Source of the DNA: Aureivirga sp. CE67
GTDB lineage: Bacteria; Bacteroidota; Bacteroidia; Flavobacteriales; Flavobacteriaceae
Assembly (NCBI RefSeq): GCF_015767245.1
Contig: NZ_JADOTV010000006.1
Coordinates: forward strand, 62,001-126,000
Direction: 5' to 3'
Length of the DNA stretch: 64,000 nt
Of the stretch, positions 1 through 8,978 are shown one piece after another. Within the stretch, counting starts at the first letter, position 1. Each line of letters starts with the position of its first letter. The notes beneath the pieces are model-generated. The model saw nothing but the letters and a program-made list of their open reading frames with translations. It did no database searches and was not told where the DNA came from. The position numbers and the translations under genes are program-made.

Positions 1-1
1 T

Positions 2-577
2 TCGGCGGAAACTCTAAAAATAGGATTTGATCGTTTATCAATGCTTTCCAGAATTAAAAAACTTGGTTTACCAGTGATTGATTTTAATGTTGTAACAAAA
101 TCAAATCATTTAAAAAATATAAAAATAGATTTTCCTTTTGTAGTCAAGGTTGGAAATTATCATGGAGGATTTGGAAAAGTTTTGGTAGAAAATGAAAAAC
201 ATTGGCAAGATATTCAAGATTTACTTTTTGTAACTGAAAACTATATCAGTATCGAACCTTATATTAATTATGTTCGAGATATTCGTTATATCGTAATTCA
301 AGATAAAATTTGGGCAATGTCTAGAAAAGGGAAGTTTTGGAAAGCCAATATAGAAACTACGGATTTTATAGAAATCAAACCTTTAGAGTCGATTAAAAAT
401 CAACTTTTAAAATTGCAAAAGGAATTACAGGCTGATATCCTAGCAATTGATATTTTAGAAGAAGAAAATGGAAAACTTCACATTGTAGAATATAATGATA
501 TTCCAGGAATATCCGGTTTTTCAGATGCTTTGAAACATGAATTAGCAGATGTGTTGAGACGAAAAATGAATGATTAA
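2..577 (+). CDS. ATP-grasp (RimK-like) ligase, 5' end cut by window
   Basis: The reading frame is open from base 2 to the stop at 577, so the gene starts upstream; an internal ATG at 41 is probably not the start. Visible ATP-grasp features are a FVVKVG strand, a glycine-rich loop (GNYHGGFGK), an RDIRYIVI strand, and a C-terminal acidic metal-binding part with DILEEENGKLHIVEYND. This is the RimK/glutathione-synthetase type of fold, in which a carboxylate is activated by ATP and joined to an amine; the substrate cannot be read from the sequence. It converges on a minus-strand gene across a shared terminator at 609-645. The family call is fairly sure, the substrate unknown. Confidence 0.8.
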   Translation, partial: SAETLKIGFDRLSMLSRIKKLGLPVIDFNVVTKSNHLKNIKIDFPFVVKVGNYHGGFGKVLVENEKHWQDIQDLLFVTENYISIEPYINYVRDIRYIVIQDKIWAMSRKGKFWKANIETTDFIEIKPLESIKNQLLKLQKELQADILAIDILEEENGKLHIVEYNDIPGISGFSDALKHELADVLRRKMND

Positions 578-608
578 TACTCTTTGAAAAATTAAAATAT
601 AAAAACAA

Positions 609-645
609 AAAAAGCATAACGTAAATTCTACGATATGCTTTTCTA
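609..645. terminator. bidirectional hairpin terminator
   Basis: The stem AAAAGCATA (610-618) pairs with TATGCTTTT (634-642), with an inner CGTA/TACG pairing. A-rich and T-rich flanks serve both strands. It lies between convergent genes ending at 577 (+) and 664 (-). Confidence 0.75.
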
Positions 646-663
646 TTTTATGTGTGAAAATTA

Positions 664-1815
664 TTATTTACAATGTTCTTTGTAAGCCTCAATAACTAAA
701 GGATGCTCATCTTCAAGTAAAATTGCTTTGGATAAATCTTTACAAACTTTCTTTTTTTCAGCCTTTGGTAGCTCTTTTTCTTTTGAAGCTAAAATCTGAA
801 CTCCATTTGAGTTTGATAAAGTTTTCGCATTTCCAAATTGATATTTTCTAATTATTGAAAAAGCTCTGTTAGAATATGCTTTTGTATAATAAGGTTCAAT
901 TTTTATTGCTTTATTAAAATCTTCAATTGCTTCATCAAAATCAAAACTATTCAATTTCATTGTTCCTCTTGCAAAATAAGCTTTTGCCCAATTTGGATCT
1001 TCTTTAATGACTTTATCTAGTTTTTTTATTGCTCCTTTCAGATTTCCTTGATTATATAATTCTTGAGATTTATTGTATAATTTAAATAGTTTTTCTGTTT
1101 TCTTATCAGCTTTATACACACCATTTTCATAATAGTTTTTTCCTTGAATTTCTCCAGTAGAGTAGTAGGAGATATTTTCTCCATCTATTTTTCCATTTTT
1201 GAAAGTACTCTGTTGTTTCAATCTTCCATTTGGGTGATACATTTCCCAAACACCTACTTCTTTTCCATTTTTAAAAACACCTTTTTGTTTCAAAATTCCG
1301 TTTTTGTAAAATAACTTTTCAGTTCCATTAGAGATCCCGTTTTCATATTCTACAATAGAAGAAGTAACTCCGTTTTTATAATATTGCGTCCTTTTTCCTT
1401 TTAAAGTTCCGTTAGATAAATATCCTTCTCCTTCCTTTTTTCCATTAATATAATAATCAATGAAAGGACCTGTATAAGGTTGATCAGCATCTTTTAAATG
1501 CCAAACCCCATTTTTTCTAGTCATAGATTTTGTAGTTGGAATAGCTTTGATGCTATCCGACCTTTTTTCAAATTCTTTTGTGTAGATATAAATAATCCCA
1601 TCAAAGTCTTTATAACCTTTTTCTGTGATTAATTTTTTGTCTTTTACAACTTCCATTTTTTCAATCTCATATTCCATCAAATCCCCAAAACCTTTTTGAG
1701 GTTCTTCAATAATAGGAATTGAGTCGACGATATATAAAATTTTAGCTTCTTTATTTTGTGAAAAAACCAATAAGGTCATAAAAAAGATTACTATAAATGC
1801 TTTTAATTTTTTCAT
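664..1815 (-). CDS. secreted YwqK/MORN-like and TPR repeat protein
   Basis: A 383-residue protein with an N-terminal signal peptide (about residues 1-19). Roughly residues 110-230 hold several repeats of the form xYYxNGxxxGxxxxYxNG, which match the YwqK antitoxin-like/MORN-variant family common in Bacteroidota. Residues about 240-330 form two TPR motifs (AKAYFARGTMKL, TKAYSNRAFSII). The repeats suggest an envelope scaffold or protein-interaction role. No enzyme motif is seen, and the family name antitoxin does not mean that a toxin is present; none is visible next door. A TATATTTG -7 element on the minus strand at 1894-1901 is a plausible promoter. Confidence 0.8.
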   Translation of the reverse strand: MKKLKAFIVIFFMTLLVFSQNKEAKILYIVDSIPIIEEPQKGFGDLMEYEIEKMEVVKDKKLITEKGYKDFDGIIYIYTKEFEKRSDSIKAIPTTKSMTRKNGVWHLKDADQPYTGPFIDYYINGKKEGEGYLSNGTLKGKRTQYYKNGVTSSIVEYENGISNGTEKLFYKNGILKQKGVFKNGKEVGVWEMYHPNGRLKQQSTFKNGKIDGENISYYSTGEIQGKNYYENGVYKADKKTEKLFKLYNKSQELYNQGNLKGAIKKLDKVIKEDPNWAKAYFARGTMKLNSFDFDEAIEDFNKAIKIEPYYTKAYSNRAFSIIRKYQFGNAKTLSNSNGVQILASKEKELPKAEKKKVCKDLSKAILLEDEHPLVIEAYKEHCK

Positions 1816-1893
1816 ATTCTATTCATGTTTTTTATTTAATATTATTAGCTATAATTTTAATCGAAAACTAGTTCAAATCATAGCAATATTGGT

Positions 1894-1901
1894 CAAATAT
1901 A
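1894..1901 (-). promoter_or_regulatory. candidate -7 element (TATATTTG) for the YwqK/TPR gene
   Basis: The minus strand reads TATATTTG, matching the Bacteroidota TAnnTTTG element, about 79 bp before the start codon at 1815. There is no good TTG 19 bp upstream, so the call rests on one half of the promoter. Confidence 0.4.
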
Positions 1902-1938
1902 AATAAAATTTAAAAAGAGAAAATAGTAGCGTAAGTCT

Positions 1939-2427
1939 TTATTTTATTAGGTTCAGAGCAGATTTTCTGTTTAAGATTATCAAAATTGCACTAAAAACCA
2001 AAGTTAAAATATGATTGATATTGGAAACATTACAATCATCAGAATAAATCGAACCAGAGTATTTGTGTATGTGCCAAGGGAATATGTTTTCAAAAGTTGG
2101 AAGATTCCATCCTAAAAGTTTATTTATAATTCCAGGAGATAAATCAATAATGTCAGGAAAAATACAACCAAATAAGACTGCAGAAACTAAAATTCTAAAT
2201 TCTTTTTTAACACTTTTAATACATAATAAAATAATAAAAAGTCCAAGAATCACATCGATTTTGGAATTTATAGGATAACAATGTGGTGTATAATCCAACA
2301 CTCCATGAGATAAAACACCAAGTAAAAATCCAGACCCAATTTTCAGTACTCTGTTTTTCTCTAAGTTTTGATGACTCATTGCAGCAATAATTCCTACACC
2401 AACGGAAAGATGAAATAAGACATTCAT
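1939..2427 (-). CDS. integral membrane protein, YdjM-like (DUF457-type) putative hydrolase
   Basis: A 162-residue protein with about four hydrophobic segments. Conserved-looking polar motifs sit at membrane edges: His6 in the first helix, SHGVLDYTPH, FPDIIDLSP and PWHIHK. This pattern of His and Asp in a small membrane protein resembles the YdjM/DUF457 family of putative metal-dependent membrane hydrolases. It starts 16 bp after the stop of the 158-residue two-helix protein upstream on the same strand, so the two are likely co-transcribed. No biochemical function is established. Confidence 0.6.
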   Translation of the reverse strand: MNVLFHLSVGVGIIAAMSHQNLEKNRVLKIGSGFLLGVLSHGVLDYTPHCYPINSKIDVILGLFIILLCIKSVKKEFRILVSAVLFGCIFPDIIDLSPGIINKLLGWNLPTFENIFPWHIHKYSGSIYSDDCNVSNINHILTLVFSAILIILNRKSALNLIK

Positions 2428-2443
2428 TTATGAAAGTATGTGT

Positions 2444-2920
2444 TTACTTAAATTGTTTTTCTATAGTTTTTATTATGGAATCAAGATTTGGCTCTAATGG
2501 TTTTTGATTTATAAAATAATCAACTTTATAAATAATCATAGGAATAAATAAGGATAGAGCACACAGAATGTATACGATTACGCTTTTTGGATTATTATAA
2601 ATATTAAGAAAAATTATTACAGAAAGAATAGGATAACACAAAGCATAAATTAGACCTTTAGAAGATGCTTTATTTGATTCTGCTTTTAGTTTTATATTTA
2701 ATTCTTTGTTATTGTCTTTTTCTGTAATGAAACCAGTTATTTCAACAGGAGGAGAACTAAAAGTTCTCAAACTAATTTTCTCTTTTTTGATAGTTCCTGT
2801 ATAAAGTTTTTTACCAGAAACAGCTGTCAAAAAGGATTCTTTTCCATTCAATTTTTCTAATCTATCTATAATTTCTGAAGTATCTAAATGCGACTCTATT
2901 TTTAAATCCTTAACTTCCAT
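2444..2920 (-). CDS. two-helix membrane protein of unknown function
   Basis: A 158-residue protein not assigned to a family. The first 90 residues are soluble and charged (begins MEVKDLKIESHLD). Two adjacent hydrophobic helices follow at about residues 92-130 and a short charged tail ends the protein. The fold suggests a cytoplasmic N-domain attached to the inner membrane. It lies 16 bp upstream of the YdjM-like gene and is probably in one operon with it. Confidence 0.7.
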   Translation of the reverse strand: MEVKDLKIESHLDTSEIIDRLEKLNGKESFLTAVSGKKLYTGTIKKEKISLRTFSSPPVEITGFITEKDNNKELNIKLKAESNKASSKGLIYALCYPILSVIIFLNIYNNPKSVIVYILCALSLFIPMIIYKVDYFINQKPLEPNLDSIIKTIEKQFK

Positions 2921-2972
2921 TGCAATAAAATTAATTCTTTGGTTTTATCTAAAGTAGCAATATATTCTTTTT

Positions 2973-3701
2973 TTAATGAACGTCAATTCCATCAAAATAA
3001 ATTTCTGTAATAGCCGTATCATCGTATTTTTCTCCTTTATAAACTCCAAGAATTTCAAATTTTAAAACAAGATCATTTCCGTCTTTATTATGTCCAAAAG
3101 TTCCAATTTCGAAATATTGATTAGCTTTAGAATCTTCCAATTCTAGAATCCCAAAAACTTCACCATTTATATAAAGTTTTAATTTTTTGACACGATTATT
3201 GTTTTTCCAAGCATAATCAGACTTTACATAACCATTAGAAATAATAATTGTTGTAATTCTTGGGCTGTTATTTTTAAAGTGATATTCTAAAAACTCCCCA
3301 ATTCCACTATCTTTTTTCCCTTCTACCCAAGCAGTTTTATAACTAAGATCATTTGCAGATTTTGCGGAATAATTATTTTTGTTTTGTGAGGTTAATTCTG
3401 AAGAAGCAGTTATTTTATAATTTCCACCACCGCAATACCAACTACATCCACTTGGTTCTATTTCCCAAACATTTGTTACAACTTCACCATATTTTTCTAA
3501 TAATTTATTTAATTCTTTATTTTCTTTATCCGTAAGATTTTTTTGTTTTAATAATTCCCATTGTCTTTCAATTTCTTTCTCCGTTTTAGAACTCAAATCA
3601 GGTGTGAAAAATTTAGATGGTTTGAAAGTCTTAAGATTATTCTGTGCAAATGTATTTGTTGAAAAAAACAATAGAAGAAAAAAGGTGAAAATATATTTCA
3701 T
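2973..3701 (-). CDS. secreted protein with NADase-type glycan-binding-like domain
   Basis: A 242-residue protein with a signal peptide (cleavage expected after TFAQ, about residue 19). After a charged helical stretch comes a beta-rich domain starting ITASSELTSQNKNNYSAKSA, followed by LSYKTAWVEGKKDSGIGEFLEY. That string closely follows the discoidin-like NADase-type glycan-binding domain pattern (TAWVEGxxxxGIGE). The domain normally binds sugars on secreted or surface proteins. A Cys pair in SGCSWYCGGG could form a disulfide. The family is recognised by pattern only. Confidence 0.7.
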   Translation of the reverse strand: MKYIFTFFLLLFFSTNTFAQNNLKTFKPSKFFTPDLSSKTEKEIERQWELLKQKNLTDKENKELNKLLEKYGEVVTNVWEIEPSGCSWYCGGGNYKITASSELTSQNKNNYSAKSANDLSYKTAWVEGKKDSGIGEFLEYHFKNNSPRITTIIISNGYVKSDYAWKNNNRVKKLKLYINGEVFGILELEDSKANQYFEIGTFGHNKDGNDLVLKFEILGVYKGEKYDDTAITEIYFDGIDVH

Positions 3702-3732
3702 TGGTTTTTATTTTTTAAGGAAGAGTTTTTTG

Positions 3733-3768
3733 AAAAAAATCGGTTGTAAATATCTTATACAACCGATT
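3733..3768 (-). terminator. terminator of the 186-residue secreted protein gene
   Basis: Perfect 11-bp stem AATCGGTTGTA/TACAACCGATT (3738-3748 and 3758-3768). On the minus strand it is followed by seven T residues, just after the stop at 3790. Confidence 0.85.
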
Positions 3769-3789
3769 ATTAAATATTTGAGTTATTTC

Positions 3790-4350
3790 TTATTTAATTC
3801 TATGCTCACACATGATATCATAGTAAAATAAAATAGCAATAGCCTCTTTAATGTTTTTTTGACTATACTCATTATCCTTTAAAAAAGAGGTAAAAGCTCT
3901 AGCTAATAAATACGGACTAGGTTTTTCAGGAAGAGAAGTATCATTGTTTATTCTCTGAAACTCAGTTAAAGTAGTTTTAACATCTTTATTTTTACAATTT
4001 TTGATGATATAATTATAAAAATCACCATTAAAATCAATAGCATATTTTTTTGATTTGTCTTTTGCAGGATTTAAAATCCATATTTTTTTGAAAGACTCAT
4101 TTTTTGTGAATTTCTGTAAAGTAGATAAACTGTTTGTTTCATTGATGATATTTGGATTTACTTTTCTTTCCACCAATTCTGTCATAAATTCCTTATAAGC
4201 CAAATCATCTTTAGCGTTTGGATAGTATTTTTTAAGAACAACATCAAATTCACTCACTAATTTATTGACATGATTAAGATCTGATTTGTTTATTTGAGCA
4301 CTTAAAATTGAAGTACTTAATAATAAGAATAAAATAAAAATTCTTTTCAT
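3790..4350 (-). CDS. secreted protein of unknown function
   Basis: A 186-residue protein with a clear signal peptide (MKRIFILFLLLSTSILSAQ). The mature part is helical and lysine-rich, with no recognised motif. It has its own terminator downstream, and a 53-bp gap separates it from the beta-barrel-like gene upstream. Placement in the periplasm or outside follows from the signal peptide; nothing more can be said. Confidence 0.7.
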   Translation of the reverse strand: MKRIFILFLLLSTSILSAQINKSDLNHVNKLVSEFDVVLKKYYPNAKDDLAYKEFMTELVERKVNPNIINETNSLSTLQKFTKNESFKKIWILNPAKDKSKKYAIDFNGDFYNYIIKNCKNKDVKTTLTEFQRINNDTSLPEKPSPYLLARAFTSFLKDNEYSQKNIKEAIAILFYYDIMCEHRIK

Positions 4351-4403
4351 ATTGGTTGATTTAAATTGATTTTTGATTATTTAGTAAAAAAACGAATATT
4401 ATG

Positions 4404-5096
4404 TCATTCAAATAGCACATAGCCGACTTTTATTCCTAAAATCATATTTATAGAAGAACAATTACCAATATTTTTTGCGTAAGTGTCAGGAGTAGATTCA
4501 TCAAATTCAGGAATTATATTATCTAATTCGATTTGAGAAATGTCAGATTTTGTACTTGAAAAACGAATTCCAACTCCTCCATAAAATTCAAGAACAAATC
4601 GTTTTTTAAATATATAAACAGTTCCAGCTTTTAAAGAAAAAGCATCTACTTTTCTTCTTAGTTGGTATTTTTTTTGGTAATCATAACCATTAATACTGAT
4701 ACTATCTTTCACATTATATCTTTGAAATTTATTCATATATTCCAAACTGAGATAAGACATACATTTGTCACTTCGTTCATCTGTACCTTTATAAGTATAA
4801 AGTTTGATACTTGGTTTAAATAAATATCCTTCACCATTTAATTTATGAACATAAATATCTTTGAAATAAGTTCCGGCTTCTATTTCTAAGGAAACATTTT
4901 TATAAACATTTATTTCAGATCCAAGTCTTAGAGAAGGATTATCAAATATATCAATCAAACTCAGAGGAGAAAGTTTAACCATCATTCTAGGGTTATCAAA
5001 ATCCTCTTCTTCTTGTGCATAAAGTTGGCTTGTGATAAAAATTGAAAACATCATAAAAAAGATGCTTTTGAAAAATTTCTGATTCATATTTTGCAA
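4404..5096 (-). CDS. outer-membrane beta-barrel-like protein
   Basis: A 230-residue protein with signal peptide MNQKFFKSIFFMMFSIFITS...YAQ; the start could be either of the first two Met codons (the second at 5087). The rest shows alternating hydrophobic/polar strands (LEIEAGTYF, FVLEFYGGVGIRFSS, INMILGIKVGYVLF) and ends in an aromatic residue followed by Glu. The pattern fits a small outer-membrane beta-barrel of the DUF3575/OmpW-like kind. The strand pattern is clear but the family is not. Confidence 0.65.
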   Translation of the reverse strand: MQNMNQKFFKSIFFMMFSIFITSQLYAQEEEDFDNPRMMVKLSPLSLIDIFDNPSLRLGSEINVYKNVSLEIEAGTYFKDIYVHKLNGEGYLFKPSIKLYTYKGTDERSDKCMSYLSLEYMNKFQRYNVKDSISINGYDYQKKYQLRRKVDAFSLKAGTVYIFKKRFVLEFYGGVGIRFSSTKSDISQIELDNIIPEFDESTPDTYAKNIGNCSSINMILGIKVGYVLFE

Positions 5097-5516
5097 TTTA
5101 TATTAGGAATTTTCAGGCTTAAATGTTTGTAAATTTCTTTCTTAAAAAAGTAAGGAAACTACTCATTTAAGAGATGCAATTTTTAAACATTATATTTTTT
5201 AAATTTTTGATAAAACTATCACTTTTACCTATAATATTCAAGAAAAATAGTTTCAAATAGTGAATTGTTTTAATATGAAATCAGTTAGATATTAACACAA
5301 ATTAAAATATTAATTCTTACTCTTTCAAAACCAAACAACTCAAACAAAACTATAATCAATACATTTCTAAAATTCATTCTTCTTCCTAAAATCATCAAAA
5401 CCAAAACCTTAAAAAACCTAAAAATTAATTCCATAAACTTTTATGTTAAAGCCTTCATATTTCTTAAATTTGTGGGAATTTAAATTTTGAATAAAAAATT
5501 CTTAAAAACAGAATCC
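5097..5516. other. non-coding interval upstream of fumC
   Basis: 420 bp of very AT-rich DNA between divergent genes. Besides the candidate fumC -7 element at 5465-5472 I see no gene, repeat or strong hairpin. Confidence 0.6.
5465..5472 (+). promoter_or_regulatory. candidate fumC -7 element (TAAATTTG)
   Basis: TAAATTTG matches the Bacteroidota TAnnTTTG element. The region 19 bp upstream reads TTATG, a weak match to the -33 TTTG. Transcription would begin near 5478, which leaves the TTG codon at 5487 almost without a leader and favours the ATG at 5517 as the start. Confidence 0.5.
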
Positions 5517-6914
5517 ATGAAATATAGAATCGAAAAAGACACAATGGGTGAAGTTCAAGTGCCTGCTGACAAATATTGGGGAGCACAAACAGAACGTTCA
5601 AGAAATAACTTCAAAATCGGAGCGCCTGCTTCTATGCCATTAGAAGTAGTTTACGGTTTTGCTTACTTAAAAAAAGCTGCTGCGCACGCAAATTTTGAAT
5701 TAGGTGTTTTAGAAGAAGGAAAGAAAGACTTAATTTCTCAAGTTTGTGACGAAATCTTAGAAGGAAAGCACGATGATCAATTCCCTCTAGTGATTTGGCA
5801 AACTGGTTCTGGTACACAAAGTAACATGAACACAAACGAAGTGATTGCAAACAGAGCGCAAGAACTTGCAGGAAGAGTTATCGGAGAAGGAGAAAAAGTA
5901 ATCCAACCAAATGATGATGTAAACAAATCACAATCATCAAACGATACTTTCCCAACTGGAATGCACATTGCTTGTTACAAAATGATTGTAGAAACTACAA
6001 TTCCAGGAATCGAGAAGTTAAGAGATACTTTAAAAGCAAAATCTGAAGCTTTCAAAGATGTTGTGAAAATTGGTAGAACACACTTAATGGATGCAACTCC
6101 TCTTACAATCGGACAAGAATTCTCTGGTTATGTTTCTCAATTAGATCATGGATTAAAAGCATTAAGAAATACTTTAGCGCACTTATCAGAATTAGCTTTA
6201 GGAGGAACTGCTGTTGGTACAGGATTAAATACTCCAGCTGGATATGATGTATTAGTTGCGGAGAAAATCGCTGAGTTCACAGGATTACCATTCATCACTG
6301 CTGAGAACAAATTCGAAGCTTTAGCTGCACACGATGCTATCGTAGAATCTCACGGAGCATTAAAACAAATCGCTGTTTCTTTAAACAAAATCGCTAACGA
6401 TATTCGTTTAATGGCTTCAGGACCAAGATCAGGAATTGGAGAATTAATCATTCCAGCAAACGAGCCAGGTTCTTCTATCATGCCAGGGAAAGTAAACCCA
6501 ACGCAAGCAGAAGCAATCACAATGGTTTGTGCGCAAGTTATGGGTAACGATGTTGCTATTACAGTTGGTGGAACACAAGGACACTATGAGTTAAATGTAT
6601 TCAAACCAATGATGGCTGCAAACTTATTACAATCAGCTCGTTTAATCGGAGATGCTTGTGTATCTTTCGAGGAGCACTGTGCTGTTGGTATTGAGCCAAA
6701 CCACCCAAGAATTAAAGAATTATTAAACAACTCTTTAATGTTAGTAACTGCTTTAAATACAAAAATCGGATACTACAAAGCTGCTGAAATCGCAAATACT
6801 GCACACGCAAACGGAACTACTTTAAAAGAAGAAGCTGTTCGTTTAGGATATGTTACTCCAGAGCAATACGACGAGTGGGTACGTCCAGAAGAAATGACAG
6901 GAAGTTTAAAATAA
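5517..6914 (+). CDS. fumC: class II fumarate hydratase
   Basis: A 465-residue fumarase C, which interconverts fumarate and L-malate in the citric acid cycle without an iron-sulfur cluster. Family signatures are present: [12 protein letters not shown] near residue 97, [10 protein letters not shown] near 139, [12 protein letters not shown], and the lyase signature [11 protein letters not shown] near 318. The start at 5517 ([13 protein letters not shown]) gives the usual family length; an in-frame TTG at 5487 would add ten residues but sits too close to the expected transcription start. GC is higher than in its neighbours, as expected for a well-expressed gene. It is monocistronic, with a UUCG-loop terminator directly after it. 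Confidence 0.97.
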   Translation: MKYRIEKDTMGEVQVPADKYWGAQTERSRNNFKIGAPASMPLEVVYGFAYLKKAAAHANFELGVLEEGKKDLISQVCDEILEGKHDDQFPLVIWQTGSGTQSNMNTNEVIANRAQELAGRVIGEGEKVIQPNDDVNKSQSSNDTFPTGMHIACYKMIVETTIPGIEKLRDTLKAKSEAFKDVVKIGRTHLMDATPLTIGQEFSGYVSQLDHGLKALRNTLAHLSELALGGTAVGTGLNTPAGYDVLVAEKIAEFTGLPFITAENKFEALAAHDAIVESHGALKQIAVSLNKIANDIRLMASGPRSGIGELIIPANEPGSSIMPGKVNPTQAEAITMVCAQVMGNDVAITVGGTQGHYELNVFKPMMAANLLQSARLIGDACVSFEEHCAVGIEPNHPRIKELLNNSLMLVTALNTKIGYYKAAEIANTAHANGTTLKEEAVRLGYVTPEQYDEWVRPEEMTGSLK

Positions 6915-6936
6915 TTAAATTTTCTATAAAATAATC

Positions 6937-6962
6937 AAATCCCTCTTCGGAGGGATTTTTTT
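6937..6962 (+). terminator. fumC terminator with UUCG tetraloop
   Basis: AAATCCCTC (6937-6945) and GAGGGATTT (6950-6958) form a 9-bp stem closed by TTCG and followed by a T run, 23 bp after the fumC stop. Confidence 0.9.
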
Positions 6963-7003
6963 ATGCTCAAAAATAAAGATGTTATTTTAAGTAATTATAT
7001 ATT

Positions 7004-7187
7004 TGGGCGAAACCATTTTTCTTCGTTTCCAAAAAACTCAGAAAAAGGTCGGGCTTTTCATTCCAAGTTTTGTTTTTCAAAAAAAAGAATTTCTACGTCA
7101 TCCGTGGGCTTCCGTTGGTCGCCTCCGTTTCCTAGAAATTCTAATTTTTTCAAAACAAAAGCTTTCCACTTCAATCCCTTTCGCAAG
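7004..7187 (+). repeat. modular intergenic repeat, copy 1
   Basis: Non-coding repeat with related copies at 37357-37525 and, inverted, at 43112-43222. In order: a hairpin-like first arm (CATTTTTC...GAAAAAGG), the core GGTCGGGCTTTTCATTC, a long imperfect inverted repeat (AAGTTTTG...CAAAACAAAAGCTT) whose loop holds CCGTGGGCTTCCG, and the end CCACTTCAATCCCT. About 50 bases of the first arm are almost identical to copy 3. Short open frames over this stretch are read-through of the repeat, not genes. Confidence 0.85.
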
Positions 7188-7286
7188 AAAAAAGTATGAT
7201 AGAAAATTTGAAAAAGACCAAAATTCATATTTGTTAAAGACTAAAACAAAGCTTAATTTTAGAAAACGAAATCAAAGAAAACAATC

Positions 7287-8345
7287 ATGAAAATATACGA
7301 TGTAATTGTAATAGGAGGAGGGCAATCAGGATTGTCAGTAGGTTATTTTTTAAGAAGATATAAATTAGATTATTTAATTCTAGATTCTGAAGAAAAAGCA
7401 GGAGGAGCTTGGCAATATACTTGGGATAGTTTAAAATTATTTTCTCCAGTTCAATTTAGTTCACTTTCAGGCTGGGGAATGCCAGAAGGAGAAAATGAAT
7501 ATCCAACAAAAAATGAATTTATAGAATATTTAAAAGCATATGAAAAAAGATACGATTTCCCTGTTCAAAGAAATGTTGAGGTTCATGAAGTTTTAAAAGA
7601 AAACGATGTTTTTAAGCTTAAAACAAACAATGGTGAATTTTATACAAAAACACTAGTAAGTGCTACAGGAACAGCAAAAAATTCTTTTATCCCGAAATAT
7701 AAAAACGATGAAAAATATTTAGGAAAACAGATACATTCCGTTACATATAAAAATGAAGAAGCGTTTAGAGATAAAAAAGTAATTATTATAGGAGGAGGGA
7801 ATTCTGGAGCACAGATTCTTGCGGAAGTTTCTAAAGTAGCAAAAACAAAATGGGTAACCTTGGAAGAACCATTTTTTCTTCCTGAAGAAATTGATGGGAG
7901 ATACTTATTTAATGAAGCAACACGAAAATTTTATAATCAACCATCAAAGGAGTTAGCGGGAATATCTTCAGAGAAAATCTCATTGAATAATATTGTGCAA
8001 GTCGAAAGTGTAAGAGAAGCAAAACAAAGAGATGTTTTTCATGCGGTAAGACCTTTTAAAGAGTTTTATGAAGAAGGTGTCGTTTGGGAAAATGGTGAAA
8101 AAGAAAAAATCGATGCTGTCATTTGGTGTACAGGATTTAAAGCAAATTTAAAACATCTGGATTCCCTTGGGATTAGTAATAATCATAAAATAGAAACAGA
8201 GCAAACCAGAGCTTTAAAAGAACCAGCTTTGTGGTTAGTAGGCTTTGGTTCTTGGACAGGTTTTGCTTCCGCAACTATTTATGGAGTCGGGAAAACTGCA
8301 AAAAGAACTGCTGCAGAAATTTCAGAATTTTTGAAAGAAGCGTAA
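7287..8345 (+). CDS. ArsO-like NAD(P)H/FAD flavin monooxygenase
   Basis: A 352-residue flavoprotein with two dinucleotide-binding motifs: GGGQSG at residues 10-15 (FAD) and GGGNSG at about 169-174 (NADPH). The string SLKLFSPVQFSSLSGWGMP and the later DAVIWCTGFK match the ArsO/CzcO-type flavin-containing monooxygenase group. These enzymes oxidise small substrates or act as reductases; ArsO itself is linked to arsenic operons. No ars gene is next to it here, so the substrate is open. It has no signal peptide and so acts in the cytoplasm. It is followed by the promoter of a small membrane protein. Confidence 0.8.
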   Translation: MKIYDVIVIGGGQSGLSVGYFLRRYKLDYLILDSEEKAGGAWQYTWDSLKLFSPVQFSSLSGWGMPEGENEYPTKNEFIEYLKAYEKRYDFPVQRNVEVHEVLKENDVFKLKTNNGEFYTKTLVSATGTAKNSFIPKYKNDEKYLGKQIHSVTYKNEEAFRDKKVIIIGGGNSGAQILAEVSKVAKTKWVTLEEPFFLPEEIDGRYLFNEATRKFYNQPSKELAGISSEKISLNNIVQVESVREAKQRDVFHAVRPFKEFYEEGVVWENGEKEKIDAVIWCTGFKANLKHLDSLGISNNHKIETEQTRALKEPALWLVGFGSWTGFASATIYGVGKTAKRTAAEISEFLKEA

Positions 8346-8410
8346 AATTTTGAAAATTCGTTTTCTTTGATTTTGCTAATCGAAAATTTTAATTTGAAAC
8401 ATTCTACATA

Positions 8411-8456
8411 TTTTGACCTATGTCAAAAGAAATAAAATTTGAGGAGATTAATTTTG
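8411..8456 (+). promoter_or_regulatory. Fnr/Crp-like palindrome plus -7 element
   Basis: TTTTGAC-CTAT-GTCAAAA (8411-8428) is a perfect 7-bp-arm palindrome of the Crp/Fnr type. TAATTTTG (8449-8456) matches the -7 consensus TAnnTTTG. No TTG lies at the -33 position. With transcription starting near 8461, the palindrome centre is at about -42, the class II activator position. Confidence 0.55.
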
Positions 8457-8480
8457 CCCTGAATTTATAAAGAATAGAGG

Positions 8481-8741
8481 ATGGGAAAAATTAAATCGGT
8501 AAACATGAAATTTGAATGGTTCAAATTCTGTTTGGTAATGCTTGTTTTTATGGTCGGGATGATAACATTAACGCTTTATGGAGTAGAAAGCTGGATTTTT
8601 TGGACAATTTACTTGATTGTTTGGTGGATTGTAGAAGCTAGAGTTGCAAAACATATTCATTTACATTGGTTTACTTGGGTTTTAATAATTGGAGGTTTGA
8701 GCGCATTAGATTTTTGGATTATAAACTTATTAATTCAATAA
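8481..8741 (+). CDS. small membrane protein (86 aa) behind an Fnr-like site
   Basis: An 86-residue protein with three hydrophobic segments (about residues 14-32, 35-50, 60-84) and a short charged start. Tryptophan-rich helices (WIFWTIYLIVWWIVEARVAKH) and the HIHLHWFTW stretch hold possible metal or haem ligands. No family was recognised. An alternative start is Met9 at 8505. The upstream Fnr/Crp-like palindrome suggests control by oxygen, nitric oxide or a similar cue; this is inference from the site only. The gene appears monocistronic. Confidence 0.7.
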   Translation: MGKIKSVNMKFEWFKFCLVMLVFMVGMITLTLYGVESWIFWTIYLIVWWIVEARVAKHIHLHWFTWVLIIGGLSALDFWIINLLIQ

Positions 8742-8978
8742 AAAACTAGTGTGTTGAAAATTATATATTTAACATTAATTAAATAATTTTAAAATAAAAA
8801 ACATTTTTAAAGTGCTGTAAATACTATAAAAGTCTGAAAAACAAGAGTGTTTTTTTACATTTTATTAAATGTAGTTTTAGGTTTAGTTAAAGAAAAAATA
8901 ATCTAATCCTTAGAATTTTGGTTAAAAATTTGTTAAATTGTGATGAATTTACAACTAATAATCAATTAAACTAATAAA

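Noticed and set aside
664-1815. A toxin-antitoxin pair, because the protein resembles the YwqK antitoxin family
   Set aside because: No toxin-like gene is adjacent and the protein is secreted; the family name alone is not evidence.
6963-7290. Short plus-strand open frames of 78 and 95 codons after fumC
   Set aside because: They run over modular repeat copy 1, begin inside or just after the terminator, and have no gene-like composition.
7287-8345. An arsenic-resistance operon
   Set aside because: The enzyme resembles ArsO, but no arsR, arsB or arsC gene is next to it.
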